The notes under the pieces are model-generated. The model ran no database searches, was not told the origin of the DNA, and saw nothing but the letters and a program-made list of their open reading frames with translations. From Rhynchopus sp. YZ270_cl-10 (Eukaryota > Euglenozoa > Diplonemea > Diplonemida > Diplonemidae): a stretch of 64,000 bases of DNA. The stretch spans positions 950,501-1,014,500 of the forward strand of contig OZ037850.1 of NCBI GenBank assembly GCA_964035575.1, read 5' to 3'. Below, piece after piece: positions 34,123 through 45,020 of the stretch; position 1 is the stretch's first letter, and each line of letters opens with the position of its first letter. Made by a program: the position numbers and the translations under genes.

Positions 34123-35697
34123 CCCCTGTGATACCGCGTCCTAGACGGTCTGTTGGTCGCAGCATTTTGTTTGCAACAAGCAGGCAGCCACATAAAACGT
34201 AGGAAGTGGCTTTTTTCTGCTTCCAGTAGTAATAAGACCATGGACGTTTTATATAGTTGAATAAAAATATAAAAAATATGTGTTCAACCTGGCGGACGAG
34301 CGGCTTAGAAACAGATACGCCAGTCCATGAATGCCAGAACATCAATCAAACTTTTCATTCAAAAGACTTTTTCCTTTTTTTATTTTTTGAAACAAAACAC
34401 CGATGAAGACGAACCTGCTGTTATCCAGTGAACGGGTTCCACGAAACAAAAAGTATTCATGTCTCGCTTCAGTGAACGCGGGGATTTTTGTCTCGCGTAC
34501 TAATTACGTTGAGAATAACCACGAACAAAGTGTGCTGCAACATTTTTTGCGAAGAGGATATACCCGTACACCAAATATCCATTTTCACCTTTTTTTCCCT
34601 TTTTTTACCTTTTTTTACGGTCAGCCCGGATAATACCGCTACATACTTGGGGAAAGATGTACAGGCTGTACCCCGAATAACTTTTGTGTACCTTCAGCAA
34701 CACAAAAAGCGCAAAAATAAGATACACTCATTTTTCTAAGCTTAGCCTGACATGTGGCAAACAAGAAAACATTGCAACAAGTTGGCGACTATTAAATATC
34801 ACCAACATGCACCTTTGTTCATCCAAGATAAAAAAAACAAAAGAAACAAACAGATGTAAGCAATCAAGACAGCGCTTCTGCATAACAAATGATAGAGTCG
34901 ATGTCGATAGCTAACTTTTATATTTTACTTCGTGCCTGATAGACAAGCAATGGCGAGTATGGGCAGCCAACCCATTCCGACCAAGGGCAAGCTTGGGCGA
35001 TGAACCCATTAAGACCCACAGGGCGAGCCGGGATATATACCCGAGCCGACCCTGCCCCCAACCCCCAACCCCCTGCCGAGCCGAGCCGAGCCGAGCGAGT
35101 GTGCCGAGCCGAGCCGAGCAGAAAAGACTTGATCGACCAGAGTTACAAAGTTTCTTCATAAAAAAAGCTAAAAAAATGGTTGAAGATTAAAATCTACTAA
35201 CAACCTGCAAACCACCTGTGTCACTATTATGCTGACTATCGACCCACGTGGCGAGTCAGTAGTGGCGTTATATTTGACCTTTTTTTAACAAAGTACCCTG
35301 CTATATGCAGAGTAACTGCCTTGGATGAGGTGAGCTACGATCATCCGAAAATATAAAACAAGTTTTTTTTTTGAACATGATCCACTTTTATTTTTGCAAT
35401 TTTGATTTTTTCATTCTTTTACAATGTAGGTTTCGAAAACTGTCTGGGCCTTGAGCGACAGCGGAACACTAACTACAAGTCCACAGAGGGTCATGCACTG
35501 ATGAAGTCCACCTCTGTTTACAACTAATGTATGCGTTTAGGACTGAAACATGGACTTGTGGTACAGATGTACCACCCTACAAAAACTTTTGAATATGCAT
35601 ATTTACAAAAAAACAAAAACAAAACAAAAAGGATCCAAAAATACAACAAAAAAGATTGATGAATAACCAATGTTCAAAACATTAAGTAATCTAATCA
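33967..35697. mobile_element. Retroelement-like insertion with 156-bp terminal direct repeats
   Basis: Identical 156-bp direct repeats (33967-34122 and 35548-35703) bound about 1.43 kb of unique sequence. The 16-bp GACTAAGCACAGTGAG flanks the unit on both sides, the right copy overlapping the last 6 bp of the terminal repeat. Removing the insertion restores an ordinary motif A copy. The layout resembles a small non-autonomous LTR element (TRIM-like), but the duplication is longer than the usual 4-6 bp. I find no tRNA-primer site, polypurine tract, gag or pol. Inside are GCCGA pentamer runs at 35074-35121. The origin and mechanism are open. Confidence 0.75.
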
Positions 35698-35703
35698 GAC
35701 TAA
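35548..35703 (+). repeat. Terminal direct repeat, right
   Basis: Copy of 33967-34122 at an exact offset of 1,581 bp. Confidence 0.95.
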
Positions 35704-35725
35704 GCACAGTGAGGCTTAGAGTTTT
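35698..35725 (+). repeat. Motif A, 3' part, after insertion
   Basis: GACTAAGCACAGTGAGGCTT then AGAGTT; the first 16 bases are the target duplication. Confidence 0.9.
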
Positions 35726-36553
35726 GTCATGATTATTATTTTTGGTTTTTTTTTGTTCAATCAGAGTTCCCCTCCTCCTTCTCCTCCTCCCTCTCCTTCT
35801 CAGCAGAGGTGGTGCTCCCTTCCCCTTTGCTGTGCAAACAAAACAAAATAGCATTTTTCTTTCTTTCTTTTCAACATTCTGTTTTTTTTGTTTTACAGTG
35901 GGGTTTTTAGCTGGGACAACGGTCCCATTCTTTTTAACCCTTTTTTCACACCATTTTTTTTCTCAAAATAGTTTATCCTCCTTTTCACCCCTCTATTCTC
36001 GTATTTGACTACATTTTTTTTTTTCTTGTTTTCGAGAGATTGTTGTGCATGGTGGGGCACATTCTTTCTTCAAGGTGTTCCTTTTTTTCCTAGGTACTAC
36101 CTGATACAATCATTTCAAAAAAAAACAAAAAATGCCCCCAATTGGGGGGGTATAGCTTTTTTCTTTCGCCGTAGTACTGAACGTGCTGCTTTAGTTTTCA
36201 ACACAGCAGTTCTTTTGACCCCTCCTTTTTTTTTTGTGTTGCAACTAAGCACCCCCTTCAGCACCCCAGGCAACAAAGCTGTAAAAATCGTAAAATGATT
36301 TGGGTATATTTCTCTCCCCTCCCCTGTGATATCGTTTTACCTTTTTTTTTGTGTTTCATTTTTTTTAATATGGTGAGCCCAAGAGAAGCTCATTCCTGGA
36401 CAAAAAAAAAAAATAGTTGATGCAGTCGGGTGGCAACTTCGTCAAATCTGAGTTAATCACAACACAGTGAGCATATGTGCGGCATATTGCTCTGCGCTGT
36501 GCTGTCCCGCCTTTTTTTTTTTTTTTTTTTTTTTTTTGAAATCCCCCTCCCCA

Positions 36554-36598
36554 AGGTTGACTAAGCATTCGAGAGGCTTAGAATCATCTTTACCAACT
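36554..36598 (+). repeat. Motif A copy, directly followed by A'
   Basis: AGGTTGACTAAGCATTCGAG, AGGCTTAGAATCATCTTTAC. An A' copy begins 4 bp further on. Confidence 0.85.
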
Positions 36599-36601
36599 TC
36601 A

Positions 36602-36640
36602 AAGATGTGTGCCCACGAGAGGTACATTCAGAGAAGCTTT
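36602..36640 (+). repeat. Motif A' copy
   Basis: AAGATGTGTGCCCACGAGAG then GTACATTCAGAGAAGC. Confidence 0.8.
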
Positions 36641-37712
36641 CTTTTCTTTATTTTTTGACCACGCCTTATGTTTTCTTTCCCTCTCATTATTTGTCCATTT
36701 ATTGTCTCCCCACATTCATCCCGTTCAAGTGCCCCTTTTCAGGGCATTTTTTTTTTTTTTTTGTGACTCCCTTCCATTTTCCACCATTTCTTTCTCCCTC
36801 TCATTAAATCCCTTTCCAATCGTGGTCTCTGGACACCCCCTTTGCGGATGCCACGTACACAGAACGATTTTTTTTCCTCCCAAACCCCCTTTTTTTTTGG
36901 TTTCACTGTGCTCTTTTATTGTACTCTTTGCTCAAAAAAAAAAAATAGTGAAGACTGTCTGAATGGCAGCTACATTAACAAACAGATTATAAAAACCATA
37001 TCTGAGCTGAACAAGAAGTGATCACCACACCCCCTCCCTCAACAGCGCAGCACTGCGCATGAGTGCATCAATAATATTAAGAAAAAAAAAATGGCCTTTT
37101 TTTGGCAAACTACATTCTATTCCAACAATTTATCAAAACAAAAATTAAAATAAAATTGTGGTGTTAAAGAAAACCCACTTTCATTTCCAATACTTCTTAT
37201 TCTTCTCTCTCTTCCTCTCATCCCGTTTTTTTTTTCTCTCCACTTTTTTTTAGGTTTGAAAAAAAGCGCAAAAAATATATTACTTATTCACAAGCATGGA
37301 GCATCGACATGTGTATTTCAAAAAAGAAAGCACACAGTGGGAAGGGCTCGTATGCAGTAAAAAGATTCTCGTCTCTTTTTTCCCTTACGAGGATCGTTTT
37401 GACGGTTGACACGGAGCATGAAAATTATGTACATAAAATTGCGTTGGAATTCGTATGATAAAAGGGAAGTAGCTTCATTGCTTGGCTTTCTCAATATTAT
37501 AGTACGTTTCAAGCATATTTATACACAGTTTATGCTCTACCATTCGAAACTGATAGGGTCTCTCCAGGCAAACTCATGAGTGTACGCATACCCCATGTGT
37601 AGCCTTTTTGATACGTTATCGCACTTCAGAAGAAAATGATAAAAAAAATAATAATTACAAACATATAAAATTAACGCAAAAGCCGCTCTGCGCCAGAGAG
37701 CGTTTTGTATCA

Positions 37713-37759
<47 letters not shown>

Positions 37760-37839
37760 CACATTTTTTTTGGGGGGTGAGGTGACCTCAGTACTGACTG
37801 TTGATGAAAAACCAAAAAAAAAGTAAAAATACAACAGTC

Positions 37840-38470
37840 AGACTGAGCACTGTAGAGGCTTAGGCTTAGGCTTAGGCTTAGGCTTAGGCTTAGGCTTAGG
37901 CTTAGGCTTAGGCTTAGGCTTAGGCTTAGGCTTAGGCTTAGGCTTAGGCTTAGGCTTAGGCTTAGGCTTAGGCTTAGGCTTAGGCTTAGGCTTAGGCTTA
38001 GGCTTAGGCTTAGGCTTAGGCTTAGGCTTAGGCTTAGGCTTAGGCTTAGGCTTAGGCTTAGGCTTAGGCTTAGGCTTAGGCTTAGGCTTAGGCTTAGGCT
38101 TAGGCTTAGGCTTAGGCTTAGGCTTAGGCTTAGGCTTAGGCTTAGGCTTAGGCTTAGGCTTAGGCTTAGGCTTAGGCTTAGGCTTAGGCTTAGGCTTAGG
38201 CTTAGGCTTAGGCTTAGGCTTAGGCTTAGGCTTAGGCTTAGGCTTAGGCTTAGGCTTAGGCTTAGGCTTAGGCTTAGGCTTAGGCTTAGGCTTAGGCTTA
38301 GGCTTAGGCTTAGGCTTAGGCTTAGGCTTAGGCTTAGGCTTAGGCTTAGGCTTAGGCTTAGGCTTAGGCTTAGGCTTAGGCTTAGGCTTAGGCTTAGGCT
38401 TAGGCTTAGGCTTAGGCTTAGGCTTAGGCTTAGGCTTAGGCTTAGGCTTATAGGTTCATCTGACCAGCTT
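37840..38470 (+). repeat. Motif A copy expanded by (GGCTTA)99
   Basis: The left part GACTGAGCACTGTAGA and the right part TAGGTTCATCTGACC are those of motif A. Between them GGCTTA, normally present once, occurs 99 times without interruption (37857-38450, 594 bp). The unit equals TTAGGC, the nematode telomere repeat, but the flanks show it arose by expansion inside motif A. Confidence 0.95.
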
Positions 38471-39959
38471 TTTCCCTTACCAAAATTTTTTCTTTTGTGG
38501 TCAGGATATGCCAAGATTCTAAAAGAATTTGCGTAATAATGAAGGATTCTTAGGCCCATGTCCGATCCCAACCACACAGACAGACTAAAAAATATAATAT
38601 ATCAACCATGGTGTGGTTGGAAATGACCTAATACCGGTACTTAGTACACAAAAATAAGTTTTACTGCCACACCAAACCAAACTCAAAGAGCATCCCTCAA
38701 TAGGTAACATCCCGCTTTTACCCGGTGCTGCGATGCATCATCTACTGAGCAAAAACAAAAAAAAAACAAAAACACTATAAAATACCAAGCCCAGTTGACT
38801 TTTTCTCAACCACGCCCCCCTCTCTCTGCTCACCCAGCAGCACAGTGCACCTTTTTTTTTTCTCTCCAGGGAAAGAACCCTGCCACCCCAGTCGGAAACC
38901 CCCGCTATTTGTAGCACAACAAAAATAACGCAAACAAGAGGCAGCTTCCAAAAAAAAAATAAATTCCCCAGTAGTCAAGCGTCTCACCTACCTATGGTAG
39001 GTTATAGTGGAAAAAAAATCCCCCCTTCTTTTTCAGTTCGTATTTTTTTTTTAATGCTTTGCCCATGTTAGGTTTCTTGCCTCCCACCACCACCCTCCCC
39101 ACCTCTTTTTCCAGCTTTAAACAAATTCTGCGTATTCCCTTAAAGTTTCCCCCCCTCTTTTCCCCCGATTTTTTGGGGGAAAAAAGAACAACACACGCCT
39201 CGCTTCTTGATTTTTGCCTAGTAGTGTCTTCTTCCCCAGTCCCCCCTTTCCCAGCACAAAGCAAACAAAAAAAAAAAACTTCATAAAAACCCATTTCGGC
39301 TTCAAAGTACCCCCTTTTCCCCAAAGGGATAATTCTTTCTGCCTGGTTAATGTTGCTGGCCTTCTATATTAGTATGCGAGGAACATAGCCGTTTTTTGAG
39401 GTGCGACGAAATCCAAGCAGTTATTTGAGAGAGAGAGAGAGAAAAAAAAATAGACAACGCGTACAAAACTGTGCGAAACACACGTTTGTTTAACAGTGTA
39501 CCTTGAGTACCGACCATAGTTCCCCCCAAGGTGGTTACCCAAGGAGATTTTGATAGAACAAAAAAAACACTACTTTTGTCACAGCCATCCTTTTTCAAGA
39601 GGGTGTATTTTTCTTTTTTTTTTTTTTTTGCGCTCTTTTCGGATGTGCTTCTTAGATGATTGCTAAGCATTTGAGAGGCTTAGGATTATCTTTAAAAAAA
39701 CCTTTTATTTTGTTCCCCCGCCTTCTTTTTACAGTCCTATGCAAGATGCTTCCAAAAATTGAGAAAAAAAAACCCCCCCTCATCCTCCAATCTCCACAAC
39801 TATTTTATTCAGATATGTTATCTCCCCCTTTTTCCCTCATTTTTTCCACCCCGAATATTTTACCTTTTCCTCCCCTCTTTTATTCTCAACAAAAAAAACA
39901 ATTAGCCTCTTCCCCAATACCCACAATACCCACAATCCCCAATCCTCTACCCCACCCTA
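38471..39959. other. Gene-free stretch
   Basis: No supported gene. An inverted pair CCAACCACAC/GTGTGGTTGG lies near 38569 and 38612. One motif A copy is at 39654-39695, a GA run near 39430, and A/T tracts. Confidence 0.5.
39654..39695 (+). repeat. Motif A copy
   Basis: AGATGATTGCTAAGCATTTG, AGAGGCTTAGGATTATCTTT; perfect 6-bp stem. Confidence 0.85.
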
Positions 39960-40479
39960 TAGGCATATAGCGGGTGAGCTGTTTTGGTCGAGTAACTCGC
40001 CCACTCCTGATTTTCAGGGAAAAAAACTCGCCCAAAACTCGCTCAAATTCGGGTGCAAATCCTGGTGCATATATTCATATTGATTCACCTTGGGAGTGAA
40101 AATGGAAGGGGAAGATCCCAGACATGTCATGGATCCCTGGGAGATGGGACAAGGCGTTGCAATCTAGAGAACGTCAGATGCGACATTCCGGAAGAAGATT
40201 TCCGGGAACCTCCAGCACCATCTCAACACGCCACTGAAGGCGGGTTGACGGGTTTGTCGAAAGCGTGCGAATACAAAACTGTCGAGGTCTTGGTCAAGCG
40301 GAACAGAAAAAGGGATTCTTTTCAAAGCTCGAAATTTCCCTCATATTTTCGTTGATGCACTTTTCCCAAGGTAAAAATCCCTAACAACAAAACAAAAAAA
40401 ACCTCGCCCAAAACTCGCCCTCCAAAAATGGACGAGGTTTGGGCGAGGTTTTATTCTACTCGCCCGCACAGTATGCCTA
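39960..40479. mobile_element. MITE-like element, ~520 bp, with CTCGCCC repeats
   Basis: The ends TAGGCATA and TATGCCTA are inverted and imperfectly continued by GCGGG(T/C)GAG. Reading the termini as GGCATA leaves a TA on each side. CTCGCCCAAAACTCGC occurs near 40027 and 40405, and inverted at about 40432-40450. The central part (about 40053-40355) holds an open frame of 100 codons that I do not recognise, possibly captured DNA. Confidence 0.55.
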
Positions 40480-40495
40480 GGGGGGGTCAAAAGGT

Positions 40496-40560
40496 GAAGC
40501 TTTGAGGGGTATTTTCAACCTTGTATCCAAGCACAAAGTTGAAAATACCCCCAGCGCTTC
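40496..40560. repeat. Stable hairpin upstream of the 40.7-kb gene
   Basis: GGGGTATTTTCAAC (40506-40519) pairs perfectly with GTTGAAAATACCCC (40538-40551). The pairing extends with GAAGC/GCTTC after a small gap. Confidence 0.8.
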
Positions 40561-40744
40561 AAATTTTGAGTGCTTTTGCCCGTAAGGAACGAGGAAAAAA
40601 AAAGATCACCCCCTTCCCCTCCCATTTTACTAATTCTTAGCTCCCAAATCCCATCCCCTTTTCCACACTACCCTCACCACCACTTCAGATACACAGAGAA
40701 AATATAATAAAGCGCTTTTTAGATCTTTGGTTGTGTTTTACAAA

Positions 40745-42303
40745 ATGAAATGTGTTGTGTTGTTGTTGTTGTTGGTGAGGAGTAGTGGGTCTTCTTATGT
40801 ACCGAGCGATTGGCGGTTGAAGGGACGATGTGAACATGCAAGAAAGGAGCGTTCGGAAGAGAGTGGCATCTTTGGAGGTATCCCGATCAATCCTTTGGAG
40901 GAAGCACCGTCACCACATGGCAACATTCGCCCCAACGCCTTTATTGCAGCATGCCTTGCGCGGGCAGGGGCAGATGTGGACACCTACATCACACCTAGCG
41001 CAGAAGGCACCGTATCAATCGCTACGCCTTCCTTCTCTCTCCACAACAACGCACTTCCGCCAAGTATGTTTTTGTTTCTTTTTTTTTTGAAAGATGTTTC
41101 CAAAGGGAGGCCTATTCTTCAATGAATATGATGATTTAGACGAAAAAATAACTGGAAAAAAAAAATATTGCAGGTTCCTCGGCGATTGAAGTTACGTCTG
41201 TCGCAGATGTGCACCCTGATCTTCGGTTTTCCGCGCTGGAGAAGCTGTACACCAACGGAAGCACCTCAGATGTGGTAGGGTTTTCTTTGAAGGAGGAGCT
41301 GGTGGGCGGGGACGTTGTGTCCTCTGGGAAGCGCGCCACGCAGTACCTCGTCTTCAAGGGCACCACAACGGGTGTCGAGCTCGAGAGCGACCTCCGCATC
41401 CAGATCGTCCCCTGGCCCACAGCATGGCTTACGCCCGCACAGCGCAAGAACACCACCTTCACCGCCTTTCGTGCCCACTCAGGGTTTCTCGAACGGTATT
41501 CCAAGGTACGCATCGAGGTTCTTCGCCGACTTCGCACATCTATTGCTGAACGGAACAACATCGAAATTGTTGGGCACGGAACCGGGGGCGCGCTGGCCTC
41601 CCTTGCCCTGATGGATGCGTACTTCCTGGGCCTGCTGGATGAGGGGGTCAGCTTTGGGTATCAATCGGACTATCAAAAGCCGGGGGACCTTCCCCTTGAG
41701 CTGAGGTCGCTGGGTGCGTACTACCAAGCCGCATTTCCAAACGTGGGTTTAAGCACCTTTGGGGGCGCCTCTGTGTCGTCCGCAGGCATCACCACGCTGC
41801 TCGCACCACTTCTCAAAAGCAACTCCAGGTTTGTTCTTGTCTCTGCAAACCTCGTGGAGGACCCGGTTGCAGTCTTCCCTGGTGCTGGCCTGCACATTTT
41901 CTACCATCATGGGGTTGGAGCGATCTACCTTTGCAGCCAAACCTTGATATACCAAACCCCTCTCGACTGGTTGCGTCTGCACTCCCCGGATTCTTATGTA
42001 CTCCACGTTTTGGAGCGGGTTTTGAGCAGATCTGGTGGTTTGGGGGGGATCTTTCATGTCCAAGGTGCGCCGTTGTTGTCAACGCGGGTGGCCCCTGCCA
42101 GTCACTATGCTGTGGGGTGGGGCAAGAACGTGTACCAAGCGCATATCGGTAATGCATCATCTGTTACTCCCGTAGAAGAACCCACAGGAACAGATCTCCT
42201 TGTGACCTCCACAGGGTACGCAGCGCTCTGGGTGGCGCTCTGCTACTTCGCGTCCCTCATCTACAAAGCAGTATCCAGGCGTTCCTCGTACACAAGGCTC
42301 TGA
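40745..42303 (+). CDS. Class-3-lipase-like type I membrane protein lacking the catalytic serine
   Basis: Exons 40745-41063 and 41174-42303 (phase 1, GTATGT donor, TTGCAG acceptor) encode 482 residues. A signal peptide (MKCVVLLLLLVRSSGSS) starts it. The ectodomain follows the lipase class 3 alpha/beta-hydrolase plan: YLVFKGTTTG (oxyanion strand), FRAHSGFLERY, then VGHGTGGALASL where the family has GHSxGG. The nucleophile position is Gly242 (codon GGA), while Asp336 (VEDPVAVFP) and His351/352 (YHHG) are kept. It is therefore probably not an active serine hydrolase. A membrane helix lies at about 455-474 with a short basic tail. An acceptor at 40722 gives a 22-nt 5' UTR. A lipid-binding or receptor role is possible but unproven. 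Confidence 0.8.
41064..41173 (+). other. Intron of the lipase-like gene (110 bp)
   Basis: GTATGT donor and ATATTGCAG acceptor. Splicing joins the two frames as AGT-TCC-TCG and removes stops. Confidence 0.85.
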
Positions 42304-42643
42304 ACAGAGAACTATGCGAAGACGTCTTCTTATATTGGTGCTAAAAGCAAATGGGGGAGAAGTTTGGTAGCTTCTTGTCAACGCCGTCTGAAAGGAGGCA
42401 GTGGTCGCAGAAAATGTAAGGGGTTGTGTGAAGATGATGAAGAGCCATCAAGTATGGTGGGATGTCGTTACAAAAAAAAAAGGGGTGAGATATGTCTGCT
42501 CGAAATCGGATTACAAAAAGGAAATCTCCGTTTTTTTTTTAATCTTATTTTACACAAAAAGCACGGTGTTTTTCGACACAAAAAATTGTGGTATTGAGCA
42601 TTTTTTACAACCTCATCAAAGATTTTACCTTAATTTTTTTTTT

Positions 42644-42680
42644 CCACTAAGCGCGCGAGGCTTCGGTTCATCTTATAAAC
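42644..42680 (+). repeat. Motif A copy
   Basis: CCACTAAGCGCGCGAGGCTT then CGGTTCATCTTATAAAC; 46 bp upstream of a transposon end. Confidence 0.8.
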
Positions 42681-42726
42681 TTTCTCTTTTTTTATTCCAA
42701 CGAAGCTTGCTTTTAAAGGAGTATTA

Positions 42727-43223
42727 TGGTGCTTCCCGGGGGGTATGCATTTCACAAATTTTCACAAAATGTGACAAGTTTTCACAAGTTTTCACAACAC
42801 GAAAACCGCTATAAAATTGTGAAGGCTGGTGAAAAATGGTGAAAAATTGTGAAAAGTTGTGAAAAGTGCGAAAAGTTGTGAAAAGTTGTGAAAAGTTGTG
42901 AATTGATTTTATTTTTTTGGGGGGGTTTTTTTTGGGTTGGGTGGTGGCCCACCCATTGAGGGGTATTTTGGGATTCACAAGATAGAACGTGATGTGGTGT
43001 ACCTGTGTACCTGTGTACTGTGTACTGTGCGGAAATGACGAGAACTTGTCCATTTCGGCAAATTGACCCCACCACTGGCCGGACGGATTCCGGAAATGCA
43101 AATGCCGGCATTTAAAAGCTTCACCAACAAAGAAAAAAAGGGTGGTGAAAAGTTGTGAAAAGTTGTGAAAAGTTGTGAATTGAATTGAAAATTTGTGAAA
43201 TGCATACCCCCCGGGAAGCACCA
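42727..43223. mobile_element. Miniature transposon, 497 bp, 38-bp perfect terminal inverted repeats, TA flanks
   Basis: The left end TGGTGCTTCCCGGGGGGT and onwards for 38 bp is an exact inverse of the right end, with TA directly outside both (42725-42726, 43224-43225). TA duplication suggests a Tc1/mariner-related mobiliser, which is an inference. Both sub-terminal regions carry many GTGAAAAGTTGT units (about 42825-42905 and 43143-43180), probably transposase-binding repeats. No transposase ORF is seen. The perfect arms indicate recent activity. Confidence 0.85.
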
Positions 43224-43486
43224 TATTACCAGCATCCCTCAGGGATTCTGCAATCAACGAACCAACTTTACTTACCTACCGATCCTACTACTTTTTATTT
43301 TTATTTTTAGAATCGCATAAGACCCCTTTTTGAGGAGTTCCACAAGATGAATCCAAATCCCCCTTTTTTCCCCCCCTCATACCCATTTCCTTCAACTCCC
43401 TTCAATTCTAAACCCTCTATAGCACACATACACAAAATACACAAAAAATTGTAATGCCGAGATAATTCTTAACGAAATAACACACG

Positions 43487-44585
43487 ATGCTTGCAGTGAG
43501 AATTGGGCGTCGCAAGCAGGCTCCACAGAGGGTCGAAGGGGTGTCAGCGGATACGACGATTGATGCACTTCGCCATCTAGCTTTATGGGCTATAGGGAGT
43601 ACCTCTCCACGGAGTGGACCTCAGACCTCGACGGCTTCCTCTATCAAATGCTTTCTTATCGAGAGCAGAGTGTACGACTGTACCGATTCTTCAGTTCTTC
43701 GCTTGACTCTGGAGGAATGTGGTGTAGAAACGGGGTGCTTGATCCTCGCAGAGGTAGCAGAAACACCCGAAGCCACCCCACGCAAGGAACTTCCGCGGAC
43801 CAATGTGTTGCGGGTGAACGAAGCGGATTCGATGCTTCTGTTGGGGTCGTTCAATGAAATAGGCGTGCATGGGGAGACGGGGGATCTGTGGATGGGGGAT
43901 AGGGAGAGGAGAAGTCTGTCGTTGTCGTCGTCGTTGCCGTTGGCGGTGCGGCTGTCCCCGCAGCGGCAGAGGGCTCGGGAATCCGTGCATTGGGTGCTAA
44001 ATCTCTCAGGTGACCTCTTCCCCGCAGAGCGTGCCCAGACCTGCTTCCACATCTCCTGCGACCCAGAGGATGGGGCCTCCACAGCGCTCCTGAAAAGCAT
44101 AAACCAACGGCTCTTCGGGTTCAGAATATGGAATGCCCAGGTCGCCCCGTCGCGTGAGTTTGTGACATTGCAGTTTGCCATGGAAAGAAAGGCTGCCGTC
44201 TGGGCGCATTCGCGCAGTCCAACGTTGTCGCAAGTCCCGCTTGATGTAATCAGACGGGTAATGTCCTACCTATCACCCTGCGGAGAGCTTGAGGTATGCA
44301 AATGGACTGTGATTTTAAAAGAAGTGTGGGATGTTTTGAAAGTTGTTTCGGGTGAAGGGGAAGTGGAGTTTTGTAAGAATGCTGGTATTTGAATAACAGC
44401 TACACCAAACCAACAAAAAATACCCTCCCCCCCTTCAGGTATCGTGTGTGGATAATTCAGTCAAACTGGCGCTTCCGTTAGGTCCGTTTGTAGCATGTCT
44501 GCCGGGTGGAGAGGCTTACGAAGGGACACCTGTCGCACCACACAGCACAGCAAGCCCGTATCAAGAATCGACAATGGCAAGGTGA
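43487..44585 (+). CDS. Possible ubiquitin-like plus F-box protein, at least two exons
   Basis: Exon 1 43487-44293 is followed by a GTATGC donor, and CCCCCCTTCAG at 44438 opens a coding-looking exon 44439-44585 (phase 0, TGA). The product is 317 residues. Without splicing the frame ends at 44392 in AT-rich codons. AAG|GTGAGA at 44582 may be a further donor, so the 3' end is uncertain. Residues 1-90 look like a ubiquitin-like fold (MLAVRIG, VSADTTIDALR, LILAEV). VPLDVIRRVMSYLSPCGEL at about 250-268 resembles an F-box, the SKP1-binding part of SCF ubiquitin ligases. The order is reminiscent of FBXO7. Both domain calls are by eye only. A T-rich acceptor lies at 43310. Confidence 0.6.
44294..44438 (+). 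other. Probable intron (145 bp)
   Basis: GTATGC donor like that of the 58.1-kb intron, with a C-rich tract before CAG. Confidence 0.6.
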
Positions 44586-44989
44586 GAAGCACATCAGAGG
44601 GTTTAGGTGTATTGTAAACAAAATCTTGTTTTTTTTTTGTGTAGCGTTCAGCAAAAATAATGGGGCGGGGGGAGGCGGGGGTAACCATAATGAGGGGTCC
44701 CACCAGGACCCCGGGATTAAAAACAAAAGTTAAATCCCGACGTTTTTGAGACGCGTGGATTGAGTCGCCTTGCTTATTTTGCAGACCTCTCATATCCGCA
44801 AGTACTGTTGTGTTCTTTTAGTTCTGAAGTCTGGTGTGTAATATGGTTTGTTCTTTTGTTTTTCTGTCATGTGGTTCTTATGTTCTGAGATCAAGCTTGT
44901 CCACTGTATTGACCTTTTTTTCTTATCTTGCCTGGTCGTGGTGCCCTCTTACTTTAGCCCGGTTTTTGCCCTTTTTTGAGATACAGTCA

Positions 44990-45020
44990 CGAGAGGGCTT
45001 TGTATTTCGCGTCAAATTTC
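44990..45020 (+). repeat. Motif A'' copy
   Basis: GATACAGTCACGAGAGGGCT then TTGTATTTCGCGTCAA. Confidence 0.8.

Larger units (their letters stand above)
35726..37845. other. Gene-free AT-rich stretch
   Basis: No supported gene. It holds motif A (36554-36598), A' (36602-36640), motif D fragments near 36948 and 37100, and a T run of about 38 ending at 37757. Confidence 0.55.

Noticed and set aside
37857-38450. Chromosome end or interstitial telomere
   Set aside because: The array lies inside a recognisable motif A copy, is flanked by ordinary sequence on both sides, and has no subtelomere features.
37537-38577. 346-codon - strand ORF made of Ser-Leu repeats
   Set aside because: It is only the translation of the GGCTTA array in a frame without stops.
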